NCBI RefSeq assembly: GCF_003172955.1 | Contig: NZ_QGKR01000221.1 | Span: 1-36,618, forward strand | Length of the DNA: 36,618 nt | Origin: Micromonospora acroterricola | Lineage (GTDB): Bacteria > Actinomycetota > Actinomycetes > Mycobacteriales > Micromonosporaceae | Direction: 5' to 3' | Part shown: piece by piece, positions 28,338 to 36,260 of the stretch | Numbering within the stretch: position 1 is the first letter of the stretch | Layout of the letters: each line of letters opens with the position of its first letter | Made by a program: the position numbers and the translations under genes | Notes under the pieces: model-generated | Told to the model about the DNA's origin: nothing | The model's input: only the letters and a program-made list of their open reading frames with translations | Databases searched by the model: none

Positions 28338-30137
28338 GTGGAGCAGCAGCCGGCGATCTCCGACTACGGATTCCTCTCGGACTCCCGCTCCGGCGCACTG
28401 GTGGGCAGGGACGGCTCGATCGACTGGTGGTGTCCGCACCGGTTCGACGGCGCGTCCGTGTTCGGGCGACTGCTTGACCCGAGCGCCGGGCACTTCCGGT
28501 TGGCTCCGGTCGGGGTCGGCGGGCCGGGGTACCGGGTGGAGCGCGCGTACCAGCCGGACTCGCTGGTGCTGCGCACCGTTCACCACACGCCGCATGGGAG
28601 CGTGGCGGTCACCGACGCGCTGGCCGCGGAGATCGGCGCCCGCGCGCACGACCTGGGCATGAACTCGCCCGCCGTGCTGATCCGGGTGGTCGAAGGGCTG
28701 ACCGGGCGGGTCCGGATGGCGCTCGACTTCGTGCCCCGGCCGGAGTACGGCCTGCTCACCCCGTACCTGCACGATCAGCCGGGCGGCGGGGTGCTGGCCC
28801 GGGCCGGCCCGGTGACGCTCGTGCTGCGGGCAGCGGGCCTCCCGCTGCGGGCCGGCCGGGACCGGGTGACCCACGAGTTCGAGGTCTCCGCCGGCCAGGT
28901 GGTCGGTGTGGACGTGGCGTTCGGCGCGGCGTACGGCGCACCGCCCGCCCGGTTGGACCCGCTGTTCGCGCTCGCCGAGACGACGCGGGCGTGGGAGGCG
29001 TTCCGCAAGCCGCACCGGTACCCGGGCCGCTATCCCGAGCTGGTCCGGCACAGCGCGACCGTGTTGACCGGTCTCACGTACGCGCGCAGCGGCGCGATCA
29101 CGGCGGCGTTGACCACGTCCCTGCCGGAGCAGATCGGTGGCGACCGCAACTACGACTACCGTTACTCCTGGCTGCGCGACTTCGCGATGACCGTTCGCGC
29201 GCTCTGGGTGGCGGCGTGCCCCACCGAGGCGTCCCGGCTGTTCGACTGGGTGGCCCGCTCGATCGGGCGGATCGGCGACGACCCGGTGCCGGTGCTGTTC
29301 GGGCTGGACGGAGAACGCGACCTCACCGAGCACGACTTCACGCAACTGGGCGGTTTCGCCGGCAGCCGGCCGGCCCGGATCGGCAACGACGCCTGGCGTC
29401 AGCGGCAGCTCGACGTGCCGGGGGAGGTGATGTCGGCGGTCTGGCGGCTGCGCGACCACCTGGGCGGGACGTTCGACGGTGAGCTGGGGGAGATGGTCCT
29501 CGGGCTGACCGAGCAGGTGGCGAGCACCTGGCACCTGCCCGACCGGGGTATGTGGGAGGCCCGCGACGGTGAACGGCACTACCTCTCCTCCAAGGTGCTC
29601 TGCTGGTTGACGATGGACCGGGCGGTACGACTCGCCGACCGGCTCGACGAGCGGGCCGACCCGGACCGTTGGGCGAGGATCCGCGACGAGATCCGCGACG
29701 AGGTGCTCCGGCAGGGGTGGAACGAGCGGATCGGCGCGTTCACCGGCGCGTTCGGCTCTGTCGAGCTGGACGCCTCGGCGCTCTTCCTGCCGGTGGTGCA
29801 CTTCCTGCCGGCCACCGATCCGCGGATGCGCTCCACCATCGAGGTGGTGGAGCGGGAGCTGGGCACCGACGACGGGCTGGTCCGTCGCTGGTCGGCCGAC
29901 CCCGCCGGCTTCGTGCTCTGCTCGTTCTGGCTCGTGGAGTGCCTGGCACTGGCGGGTGAGCGGCGCCGGGCGGAGGAGCTGTTCGACCGGGTGGTCGGGC
30001 ACGCCAACGACGTGGGCCTGTTCAGCGAGCAGATCGACCTGTCCACCGGGGAGCAGCTCGGCAACACCCCGCAGGCGCTGTCGCACATCGGCCTGATCAA
30101 CGCGGCCTGGCGGCTGACCGAGCCGTACAGCTTCTGA
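28338..30137 (+). CDS. Glycoside hydrolase family 15 protein (glucoamylase/trehalase-like)
   Basis: The 599-residue protein has the GH15 N-terminal beta-domain signature ISDYGFLSDSRSGALVGRDGSIDWWCPHRFD. The (alpha/alpha)6 barrel carries NYDYRYSWLRD (catalytic region), DRGMWEARDGERHYLSSKVLC with the proposed acid Glu, and GLFSEQIDLSTGEQLGNTPQALSHIGLI at the C-terminus with the proposed base Glu. The length fits bacterial GH15 enzymes without a starch-binding domain. There is no signal peptide, so it acts inside the cell, probably on trehalose or maltodextrins. The start GTG 28338 has no ribosome site and a TACCCG box 6 nt upstream. It follows the cupin gene. Confidence 0.93.
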   Translation: MEQQPAISDYGFLSDSRSGALVGRDGSIDWWCPHRFDGASVFGRLLDPSAGHFRLAPVGVGGPGYRVERAYQPDSLVLRTVHHTPHGSVAVTDALAAEIGARAHDLGMNSPAVLIRVVEGLTGRVRMALDFVPRPEYGLLTPYLHDQPGGGVLARAGPVTLVLRAAGLPLRAGRDRVTHEFEVSAGQVVGVDVAFGAAYGAPPARLDPLFALAETTRAWEAFRKPHRYPGRYPELVRHSATVLTGLTYARSGAITAALTTSLPEQIGGDRNYDYRYSWLRDFAMTVRALWVAACPTEASRLFDWVARSIGRIGDDPVPVLFGLDGERDLTEHDFTQLGGFAGSRPARIGNDAWRQRQLDVPGEVMSAVWRLRDHLGGTFDGELGEMVLGLTEQVASTWHLPDRGMWEARDGERHYLSSKVLCWLTMDRAVRLADRLDERADPDRWARIRDEIRDEVLRQGWNERIGAFTGAFGSVELDASALFLPVVHFLPATDPRMRSTIEVVERELGTDDGLVRRWSADPAGFVLCSFWLVECLALAGERRRAEELFDRVVGHANDVGLFSEQIDLSTGEQLGNTPQALSHIGLINAAWRLTEPYSF

Positions 30138-30188
30138 CGCCCTCCGTACCGGCCGGGAATCCTGCAACAGACCTGCAAGCGTCAGGCA

Positions 30189-30218
30189 TTGACGCTGGTG
30201 GTTGTGCGGTCCTAGCCT
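30189..30218 (+). promoter_or_regulatory. Strong sigma-70-type promoter of the pectate lyase gene
   Basis: TTGACG (30189-30194) and TAGCCT (30213-30218) are separated by 18 bp. Transcription would begin near 30225, giving a leader of about 165 nt before the GTG at 30390. Confidence 0.7.
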
Positions 30219-30253
30219 CGAAGAGACGGGAAAGCCCTTTCCTCAGGCTTCGA
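30218..30253. promoter_or_regulatory. 36-bp concentric palindrome at the pectate lyase transcription start (LacI-type operator candidate)
   Basis: The inner arms GGAAAG (30229-30234) and CTTTCC (30237-30242) and the outer arms TCGAAG (30218-30223) and CTTCGA (30248-30253) share the same centre at 30235.5. The inner half resembles the GAAAGC-GCTTTC operators of LacI-family sugar regulators. The outer left arm overlaps the -10 box and precedes the predicted start, so the symmetry is more likely a DNA operator than an RNA hairpin. Confidence 0.55.
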
Positions 30254-30389
30254 TCCCGCTTCACCCCGCTCCGGACACCGGGCATCCGACGGGGCGCACC
30301 GATCCCAGGTCATGGCAGCACGCCGTGCCCGCACGCCCCCCGGACGGGCGGCCGTGGGATCGCCACCACATGCGTCAAGGAGAACAACT

Positions 30390-31751
30390 GTGCAGAAGAG
30401 ACGACTCCCCGGCCGACGACCACTGCTGCTCGCGGTGGGCGCCGCCGCGACCGCCGCGGCCCTCGCGGCGGGCATGACCTCGGCCTTCGCGGCCACCGTC
30501 TTCACCGACGACTTCAACGACGGCAACGCCTCCGGCTGGTCCAAGTCCGGCGGCACCTGGGCCGTCGACGGATCGGGCGTGCTCCACCAGTCCAACGCGG
30601 GCAGTGAGCTGGCCCGGCAGTTCGCCGGCCAGACCAGCTGGACCAACTACTCGGTGCAGGCCCGGGTCAGGCCGGTGAGCTTCGGTTCGTCCAGCGCCCT
30701 GGTCGGGCTGGCGGCCCGGTCGACCAGCAGCACCAAGATGTACCGGCTGGCCCTGCTCGGCTCCGGCCGGGCCGAGCTCCAGGCGGTCAACGGCAGCAGC
30801 GTCACCGCGATCGGCTCGGCGTCGCTCGGCATCGGCGCCGGCACCTGGTACACCCTGCGCATCGAGGCCAGCGGCAGCACCATCCGCGGCTTCGTCAACG
30901 GCACCCAGGTCGCCGCCGGCACGAACAGCCTGGCCGGCGCCGGCCGGATCGGCCTGGCCACGGCGTACGCCAGCGGCAGCTTCGACGACGTGGCGGTCGA
31001 CTCGTCCGGCGGCGGCACCCCGACCACGCCGCCGCCGACGACCCCGCCGCCCACCACGCCGGGCCCGACGAACCCGCCGCCCGCGGGCTGGCCGACGCCC
31101 ACCGGCAGCCAGAAGGTGGACGCCACGATCCCGGTCTCCGGCACCCTCGACGGCGGGCTCAAGCGCTACTACGGCATCGGCGACGGCGGGCAGAGCGAGA
31201 GCCAGGACCCGATGTTCGAGCTGGCCGCGGGCGCCACGCTGCGCAACGTGATCATCGGTGCGCCGGCCGGTGACGGCGTGCACTGCGAGGGCAACTGCAC
31301 GCTGATCAACGTCTGGTGGGAGGACGTGGGCGAGGACGCCGCCACCTTCCGCGGCGGCACCACGTACACCGTCGACGGCGGCGGCGCCCGGTCCGCCAGC
31401 GACAAGGTCTTCCAGCACAACGGCGCGGGCACCGTCCACATCAGGAACTTCCGGGTGGAGAACGCCGGCAAGCTCTACCGGGCCTGCGGCAACTGCTCCA
31501 CCTCGTACCAGCGGCACGTGGTGATCGACAACGTGGTCGTCCGGGACACCGACGCGATCGCCGGCATCAACACCAACTGGGGTGACACCGCCCGGTTCAG
31601 CCGGATCACCATCGTCGACGACCCAGACCGGGAGACCTCGATCTGCGTCAAGTACCGGGGCGTACCGAAGGGCGACGAGCCGACCGAGATCGGCGAGGGC
31701 GCCGACGGCGTCAACTGCCTCTACTCGCCGTCCGACATCACCTACCAGTAG
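30390..31751 (+). CDS. Secreted pectate lyase (family PL3) with N-terminal concanavalin-like domain
   Basis: The 453-residue protein has a signal peptide ending near residue 34 (SAFA). A jelly-roll domain follows (about 37-205; DDFNDGNASGWSKSGGTW, YSVQARVRPVSF, GRIGLATAYASGSFDDV), then a Thr/Pro linker (about 208-245) and a PL3-type parallel beta-helix (about 250-453). The lyase part contains GVHCEGNCTLINVWWEDVGEDAATF, SDKVFQHNGAGTVHIRNF, YRACGNCS and SICVKYRGVPKG, which match the PL3 core. It cleaves polygalacturonate outside the cell by calcium-dependent beta-elimination; the N-terminal domain may bind glycans. The GTG 30390 is chosen for AAGGAG 7 nt upstream. It is controlled by the promoter and palindrome described at 30189-30253. 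Confidence 0.92.
   Translation: MQKRRLPGRRPLLLAVGAAATAAALAAGMTSAFAATVFTDDFNDGNASGWSKSGGTWAVDGSGVLHQSNAGSELARQFAGQTSWTNYSVQARVRPVSFGSSSALVGLAARSTSSTKMYRLALLGSGRAELQAVNGSSVTAIGSASLGIGAGTWYTLRIEASGSTIRGFVNGTQVAAGTNSLAGAGRIGLATAYASGSFDDVAVDSSGGGTPTTPPPTTPPPTTPGPTNPPPAGWPTPTGSQKVDATIPVSGTLDGGLKRYYGIGDGGQSESQDPMFELAAGATLRNVIIGAPAGDGVHCEGNCTLINVWWEDVGEDAATFRGGTTYTVDGGGARSASDKVFQHNGAGTVHIRNFRVENAGKLYRACGNCSTSYQRHVVIDNVVVRDTDAIAGINTNWGDTARFSRITIVDDPDRETSICVKYRGVPKGDEPTEIGEGADGVNCLYSPSDITYQ
31015..31090 (+). repeat. Low-complexity Pro/Thr linker coding repeat
   Basis: Repeated CCG and ACG/ACC codons encode a TTPPP-type interdomain linker in the pectate lyase. A nearly identical linker type is encoded at the right end of the window before the CBM2 domain. 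Confidence 0.75.
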
Positions 31752-31759
31752 GCCGGCAC

Positions 31760-31793
31760 GACGCCCCGCGGACGGAGCCGTCCGCGGAGCGTC
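31760..31793. terminator. Bidirectional terminator between pectate lyase and threonine synthase
   Basis: GACGC (31760-31764) and CCGCGGACGG (31766-31775) pair with CCGTCCGCGG (31778-31787) and GCGTC (31789-31793), with one mismatch and a 2-nt centre. It fills the 48-bp gap between convergent stop codons. Confidence 0.88.
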
Positions 31794-31799
31794 GCCGTC

Positions 31800-32990
31800 T
31801 CAGGCCAGCACGGGTACGCCGGAGACGTCGACGGTCTCCGGATACTTCAGCCCGGCGCCGGTGTTGAGCACCACCACCCGCTCACCAGCCCGGATCCACC
31901 CGCCGGCGCGCAGTTGCCGCGCGGCGGTCAGGCAGGCCGCCCCCTCCGGGCAGAGCAGCAGCCCCTCCCGGGCGGCGAAGGCCCGCAGGTCGGCCAGGAT
32001 GTCCGCGTCGTCGACGGCGACGGCGGTGCCGGCGGACGCCCGCAGCGCGGCCAGGATCAGCTCGTCGCCCAGCGGCGCCGGCACGGTGATGCCGAACGCG
32101 ACGGTGTGCGCGTCGGCCCACGGCCGGGCCCGCTCGTCGCCCGCGGCGAAGGCCCGCACGATCGGCGCGCAGCCGGTCGACTGCACCGCCACCAGCCGGG
32201 GCAGCTTGTCACCGATCCAGCCCAGCTCACGCAACTCGTGCAGCGCCTTGTGGATGCCGATCAGCCCGACTCCGCCACCCGTCGGGTAGATGATCACATC
32301 GGGCGCCTGCCAGCCGAGCTGCTCGACGATCTCGTACCCCATCGTCTTCTTGCCCTCCAGCCGGTAGGGCTCGCGCAGCGTGCCGGCGTCGAAGATCGCC
32401 CCGTCGGACTCGGCGATCAGCTCGGCCACCCGCCGACCGGCGTCACTGATCAGCCCGTCGACCAGGCGCAGGTCGGCGCCGGCGGCCACGCACTCGCGCC
32501 GGCAGATGGCGGGCGCCGCCAGCGGCATCACGATCGTCGCGCCCATCCCGGCCCGCGCCGCGTACGTCGCCCAGGCCGACCCCGCGTTGCCGTTGGTGGG
32601 CATCGCGATCCGCTTGACGCCCAGCTCGCGGGCCCGGCTCACGCCGACCGCCGCGCCGCGCGCCTTGAACGAGCCGGTCGGGATGAGCCCCTCGTCCTTG
32701 ACCATCAGGTCCGCGATGCCGATCTCGCCGCCGTACGCCGGCGCGCGCAGCAACGGCGTCCAGCCCTCGCCGAGCGTGGTGACGTGCCGGGGATCGACGA
32801 CCGGCAGCAGCTCGCGGTAGCGCCACAGGTCGGCGGGACGCAGCGGGAAGCGCTCCGGGGTGACCGCCTTCGCCACCGCGGCCAGGTCGTAGCGGGCCAG
32901 CAGCGGGGAGCCGCACCCGCACAGGTTCTGCAACTGGTCGGCGGCATGCTCCCGGCCGCAGCGCGGGCAGTCCAGGTGCGTCAGGTACAC
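31800..32990 (-). CDS. thrC: Threonine synthase
   Basis: The 396-residue PLP enzyme starts with a zinc-ribbon-like segment (LDCPRCGREHAADQL, LCGCG), as in long bacterial ThrC forms. It then has TTLGEGWTPLLRAP, the PLP lysine in PTGSFKARGAAVGVSRA, the phosphate-binding PTNGNAGSAWATYAARAG, and YPTGGGVGLIGIHKAL. It converts O-phosphohomoserine to threonine. The GTG start at 32990 has a GAGGAG site 4 nt upstream. No other threonine genes are adjacent, so it may be a second copy or a related PLP lyase; the GGGVGLIG phosphate cup supports synthase. Confidence 0.9.
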   Translation of the reverse strand: MYLTHLDCPRCGREHAADQLQNLCGCGSPLLARYDLAAVAKAVTPERFPLRPADLWRYRELLPVVDPRHVTTLGEGWTPLLRAPAYGGEIGIADLMVKDEGLIPTGSFKARGAAVGVSRARELGVKRIAMPTNGNAGSAWATYAARAGMGATIVMPLAAPAICRRECVAAGADLRLVDGLISDAGRRVAELIAESDGAIFDAGTLREPYRLEGKKTMGYEIVEQLGWQAPDVIIYPTGGGVGLIGIHKALHELRELGWIGDKLPRLVAVQSTGCAPIVRAFAAGDERARPWADAHTVAFGITVPAPLGDELILAALRASAGTAVAVDDADILADLRAFAAREGLLLCPEGAACLTAARQLRAGGWIRAGERVVVLNTGAGLKYPETVDVSGVPVLA

Positions 32991-33004
32991 GTCGCTCCTC
33001 GCCG

Positions 33005-34054
33005 TCAGGCCGCGTCGATGCTCAGCCAGCGTCGGCTGCGCTCACCCGGCTCGTAGACCGAGTCCAGCCGCTTGGCGACCACGCCGGGCAGCCCCTGCTC
33101 ACGCCCGGTTCGCAGCGCCTCGTCGCCGGCGCCCGGAAACCACGGCGGAGTCTGCCAGTGCGTACCGGTCAGCGCCAGCCCGTCGAGCAGTTCCCGGCGT
33201 TGCGCGTACGGCACGTCCACGCTGCTCACGCCCTCCAGCCAGAGCAGGTCGACGAGCAGGTACTGGGCGCCCGCGGGCACCCGGCCGCCGCTGGCCGCAC
33301 GGGCGGGGCGGACCCGGCCGGCCCCGTCGATGCGGACCAGCACACCGTCCAGCACCGCCTCGGTCGGCGCCAGCGCCTCGGCCAGCGCACGCAGCCACGG
33401 GTACCCGCCGGTGATCTCCTCATCGGTCTCGGAGAGCAGCCGCAGCCGCCCTCCCGAGACGTACGCCATCGCCCGGACCCCGTCCCAGCGCAGCTCGTAC
33501 CCCCATTCGGCACGGTCCCGCGGAAGCCCGGCGGCGGGCGTGGCGTGCATCGGGCGGATCAGCTCCGGCATCGGGGTCCAGCCGGGCGGCGCCGGGTCGG
33601 TACGCCGGACCATCCAGTCCCGGCCGCCGGTGGCGAACAGCACGTACCGCCCGGCGGTCCGCTCGCCGGCGAGCGTCACGATCACCTCGTCGTCGCGCCA
33701 CTTCTCGGTGCGGTACGTCCCCCGGTCGTGGATGACCATCCGGCCGCCGCCGTACTCGCCGGCGGGGATCTCGCCGTGGAAGTCGAGATACTCCATCGGG
33801 TGGTCCTCGGTGTGCACGGCGAGGTGGTTGCGGCCGGGGTCGCGGGGCAGGCCGCGCGGCACCGCCCAGGACGCCAGCACCCCGTCGTGCTCCAGGCGCA
33901 GGTCCCAGTGCAGGCTGCGGGCGTGGTGCTGCTGGATGACGAAGCGGGCGCCGCCGTCGCCGGGGCCGGCCGCCGACCGGCTCCGGTCGGGCACCGGCTC
34001 GGGCGTGCGGGCCGCGTCCCGTCGACGCCGGTACTCCTCCAGCCGGTCCGTCAC
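33005..34054 (-). CDS. LigD-type 3'-phosphoesterase fused to a degenerate ATP-dependent ligase domain
   Basis: The 349-residue protein has a LigD-type phosphoesterase domain at about 36-152, with all the expected residues: His43, His49, Asp51, Arg53, His85 and Tyr89, then IPAGEYGGGRM. A ligase nucleotidyl-transferase-like domain follows (about 160-349), but its motifs are altered. The KxDG lysine is Arg189 (LRWDGVRAM), the motif III Glu is Val238 (LDGVLV), the motif IV Glu is Pro323 (LPGVVAKR), and motif V and the OB domain are missing. So end processing may be active but ligation should not be. The start is GTG 34054, with a distant GGAG. It follows threonine synthase upstream on the same strand with 14 bp between; no Ku gene is seen. 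Confidence 0.85.
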   Translation of the reverse strand: MTDRLEEYRRRRDAARTPEPVPDRSRSAAGPGDGGARFVIQQHHARSLHWDLRLEHDGVLASWAVPRGLPRDPGRNHLAVHTEDHPMEYLDFHGEIPAGEYGGGRMVIHDRGTYRTEKWRDDEVIVTLAGERTAGRYVLFATGGRDWMVRRTDPAPPGWTPMPELIRPMHATPAAGLPRDRAEWGYELRWDGVRAMAYVSGGRLRLLSETDEEITGGYPWLRALAEALAPTEAVLDGVLVRIDGAGRVRPARAASGGRVPAGAQYLLVDLLWLEGVSSVDVPYAQRRELLDGLALTGTHWQTPPWFPGAGDEALRTGREQGLPGVVAKRLDSVYEPGERSRRWLSIDAA

Positions 34055-34148
34055 ACCCGCATTCTCCGGCAGATCGGGCCGTCGCGCTGGGCACCCGAGT
34101 GTCCGGTTCGCTCGCCGGGTGGGTGTGCGGCGGGGTAGAACGGTCCAT

Positions 34149-34934
34149 ATGGACATCACCGACCAGCCCACCGTCCTGCTCCCTGGTGAGGTGCGGATGC
34201 CCCTGCTCGGCTTCGGCACCTGGCAGGCCACCGGTCCGGCCGCCTACGACGCGGTGCTGGCCGCGCTCGACACCGGCTACCGGCACCTCGACACCGCCAC
34301 CCTCTACGGCAACGAGCGTGAGGTCGGCCGGGCGGTGCGGGAGAGCGGGCTGCGCCGGGAGGACGTCTTCATCACCACCAAGGTCCCGCCGGACCGGGTG
34401 GGCCGGGAGCGGGAGACGCTGGAGGCCAGCCTGGAGGCGCTCGGCGTCGACCAGGTGGACCTCTGGTTGATCCACTGGCCACCGTCGGCCACCGACAGCA
34501 TCCCGATGTGGCGGGAGCTGCTGGCGGCCCGGGACGAGAACCTGACCCGGGCGGTGGGGGTCAGCAACTACAGCACCTCGCAGATCGACGAGCTGGTCCA
34601 GTCGACCGAGGAGAACCCGGCGGTCAACCAGATCCGGTGGGGCCCGATGTTGTACGACCGGCAGCGGCACGCCGAACACCGGGACCGGGGTGTGGTGCTG
34701 GAGGGGTACAGCCCGTTCAAGACCACCGACCTCAGCGATCCGGTGCTGACCGGCATCGCCGGCGCGCACGGCGTCTCGCCGGCCCAGGTGGTGCTGCGGT
34801 GGCACATCGACCACGAGATCGTGGTGATCCCGAAGTCGGTGACGCCGGAGCGGATCAGCGCCAACTTCGACGTCTTCCACTTCTCGCTGACCGCGGAGGA
34901 GATGCGCGAGGTCGACGCGCTCGGCAACGCCTGA
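34149..34934 (+). CDS. Aldo/keto reductase
   Basis: The 261-residue TIM-barrel enzyme carries the catalytic tetrad Asp and Tyr in GYRHLDTATLYGNE, Lys in ITTKVPP and His in DLWLIHWPP. It also has the NADPH-binding VIPKSVTPERISANFDVF. The VGVSNYST and EGYSPFKTT segments are typical of AKR family 5-like reductases. It reduces an unknown aldehyde or ketone. The ATG 34149 lies 7 nt after TAGAAC, an imperfect -10, with no ribosome site, so it may be leaderless. It is divergent from the phosphoesterase gene (94 bp). Confidence 0.92.
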   Translation: MDITDQPTVLLPGEVRMPLLGFGTWQATGPAAYDAVLAALDTGYRHLDTATLYGNEREVGRAVRESGLRREDVFITTKVPPDRVGRERETLEASLEALGVDQVDLWLIHWPPSATDSIPMWRELLAARDENLTRAVGVSNYSTSQIDELVQSTEENPAVNQIRWGPMLYDRQRHAEHRDRGVVLEGYSPFKTTDLSDPVLTGIAGAHGVSPAQVVLRWHIDHEIVVIPKSVTPERISANFDVFHFSLTAEEMREVDALGNA

Positions 34935-34986
34935 CGCGGCCCGGTCTGCCAAATTCCTTCAGCGAGCGAGGCTGGCATGAAGGGTA

Positions 34987-35016
34987 TCGACATCGACGCT
35001 CGTGACGGTATAGCGT
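34987..35016 (+). promoter_or_regulatory. Sigma-70-type promoter of the micro-ORF/amidase pair
   Basis: TCGACA (34987-34992) and TAGCGT (35011-35016) are 18 bp apart. The leader would be about 50 nt and includes the GGAGGAG ribosome site of the micro-ORF. Confidence 0.55.
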
Positions 35017-35073
35017 GCCCGTCAACACGATCGCCGATCGATCGAGCCCGATGCCGTTCGCTGGAGGAGCGCC

Positions 35074-35226
35074 ATGGCCACGTCCCGATCCATCCGTCTG
35101 CGCCGCCGCGGGATGCTCGCCATCCCGGCCCTGGTGGCCGCCGCGCTGACCACCGTCGTCCGGCCCACCCCGGCGAGCGCCGCCCCGAAGGCCGAGTGCC
35201 TCGCCGACCTGCTCGGCGGCTCCTGA
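35074..35226 (+). CDS. 50-residue signal-peptide micro-ORF upstream of the amidase
   Basis: The product has a basic N-terminus (MATSRSIRLRRRG), a hydrophobic core (MLAIPALVAAALTTVV), and a signal-peptidase-like site TPASAA, and ends PKAECLADLLGGS. GGAGGAG lies 4 nt before its ATG, the best ribosome site in the area. Its TGA (35224-35226) shares one base with the ATG of the amidase (TGATG), a termination-reinitiation arrangement. The mature part would be only about 14 residues with one Cys. Either it is a genuine exported micropeptide, or the ancestral signal peptide of the amidase has been split off by a one-base frameshift (biological or sequencing). No other gene has this layout here. Confidence 0.7.
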   Translation: MATSRSIRLRRRGMLAIPALVAAALTTVVRPTPASAAPKAECLADLLGGS

Positions 35227-36191
35227 TGGCCACCATCCCCTGGCTGGTGGATGTGCTGCGCGCCGCCGGGGTCCAGGTCGTCGTCGAGGGCGACTGGCTC
35301 AACCGCATGCGACCGGGCTCCTTCGACCCGATCGGGGTGCTCTGGCACCACACCGCCTCGACGTCCAGCGCCAGCAACCCGCACCCGGCGCTCGGCATCT
35401 GCATCAACGGCCGCCCGGATCTGGCCGGCCCGCTCTGCCAGGCGCTCGTCGACTACAACGGCGTCTTCCACGTCATCTCGGCCGGGCGGTGCAACCACGC
35501 CGGGGTCAGCGGCGGCAGCGGACCGATCCCGGCCGGCGACGGCAACACCCTCATGATCGGGTGGGAGATCGACTACAACGGGGCCAACCAGGAAATGACC
35601 GCCGCCCAGTACAACGCCTCGATCGCCGCCACCGCCGCCGTGCTCACCCGACTGGGCAGGGACAGCAGCTACGCCCGGGGGCACCGGGAAACCAGCACCA
35701 CCGGCAAGATCGACCCGTCCTTCATCGACCTGAACGTGATGCGGGCCGACGTCGCGGCGAAGATGGCGGGCGGAGGCACCACCTGGTCCTCCATCGTGGA
35801 CAACACCACCGCCGGGCGGTTCACCGCCAGCGCCAACTGGGGCGTGTCGACGTTCTCCACCCAGCGGTACGGCGCCGACTACCGGTACGCCGACCCGGTC
35901 GCGGCCAGCGATCCCGCCTGGTACCGGTTCAACGTGCCGGCGGCGGGCAACTACCGGGTCGACGCCTGGTGGCCGACCAACAGCGGCTACAACAGCGCCG
36001 CCCCGTACATCATCGCCACCACCACCGGCAACCGGACGGTCACCGTCGACCAGCGGGTGACCGGTGGGCAGTGGCGGGTGCTGGGCACGTTCGCCCTGCC
36101 GGCCGGCGACGCGAACCGGGTCGCGGTGAGCCGGTGGAGCAACGCCGCCGGCCTGGTGATCGCCGACGCGGTCCGGCTCACCCGGGTCTGA
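35226..36191 (+). CDS. N-acetylmuramoyl-L-alanine amidase (Amidase_2) with golvesin-like C-terminal domain
   Basis: The 321-residue protein starts MATIPWLVDVLRAAGVQVVVEGDW, an endolysin-like start without signal peptide. The Amidase_2 zinc site is visible as GVLWHHTAS, GRCNHAG and the His of YARGHRET, with LMIGWEIDYNG and TTGKIDPSFIDL also typical. Residues about 183-321 (WSSIVDNTTAGRFTAS, DYRYADPVAA, YRVDAWWP, VTVDQRVTGGQW, VIADAVRLTRV) match the golvesin C-terminal-like beta domain. It should cut the lactyl-amide bond between the glycan strand and the peptide of peptidoglycan. It lacks its own ribosome site and probably depends on translation of the micro-ORF, which may also have been its signal peptide. 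The terminator at 36218 follows. Confidence 0.9.
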   Translation: MATIPWLVDVLRAAGVQVVVEGDWLNRMRPGSFDPIGVLWHHTASTSSASNPHPALGICINGRPDLAGPLCQALVDYNGVFHVISAGRCNHAGVSGGSGPIPAGDGNTLMIGWEIDYNGANQEMTAAQYNASIAATAAVLTRLGRDSSYARGHRETSTTGKIDPSFIDLNVMRADVAAKMAGGGTTWSSIVDNTTAGRFTASANWGVSTFSTQRYGADYRYADPVAASDPAWYRFNVPAAGNYRVDAWWPTNSGYNSAAPYIIATTTGNRTVTVDQRVTGGQWRVLGTFALPAGDANRVAVSRWSNAAGLVIADAVRLTRV

Positions 36192-36217
36192 CCGAGCCCC
36201 TGCGCCTCCCGTGGTGC

Positions 36218-36252
36218 GGCGGGGGCGCGCTCGTCGCGAGCGCGCCCCCGCC
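36218..36252. terminator. Bidirectional terminator between the amidase and the CBM2 gene
   Basis: A perfect 16-bp stem (36218-36233 with 36237-36252) and a 3-nt loop TCG lie between convergent stop codons at 36191 and 36261. Confidence 0.92.
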
Positions 36253-36260
36253 GTCCGTGC

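Noticed and set aside
25845..30167. A 4.3-kb open frame on the minus strand across the sulfotransferase, cupin and GH15 genes
   Set aside because: It has low-complexity Arg/Gly/Val/Pro composition, no domain, and lies opposite well-supported genes. It is a by-product of strong G/C third-position bias.
31015..31090. Tandem-like CCG/ACG repeats considered as a repeat array
   Set aside because: They encode the Pro/Thr linker between two domains and have no unique spacers. No CRISPR array is present anywhere in the window.
34977..35225. N-terminal extension of the amidase to the ATG at 34977
   Set aside because: It would begin upstream of the promoter -10 box and has an Arg/Pro/His-rich composition. 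The other frame contains a proper signal peptide with a strong ribosome site.
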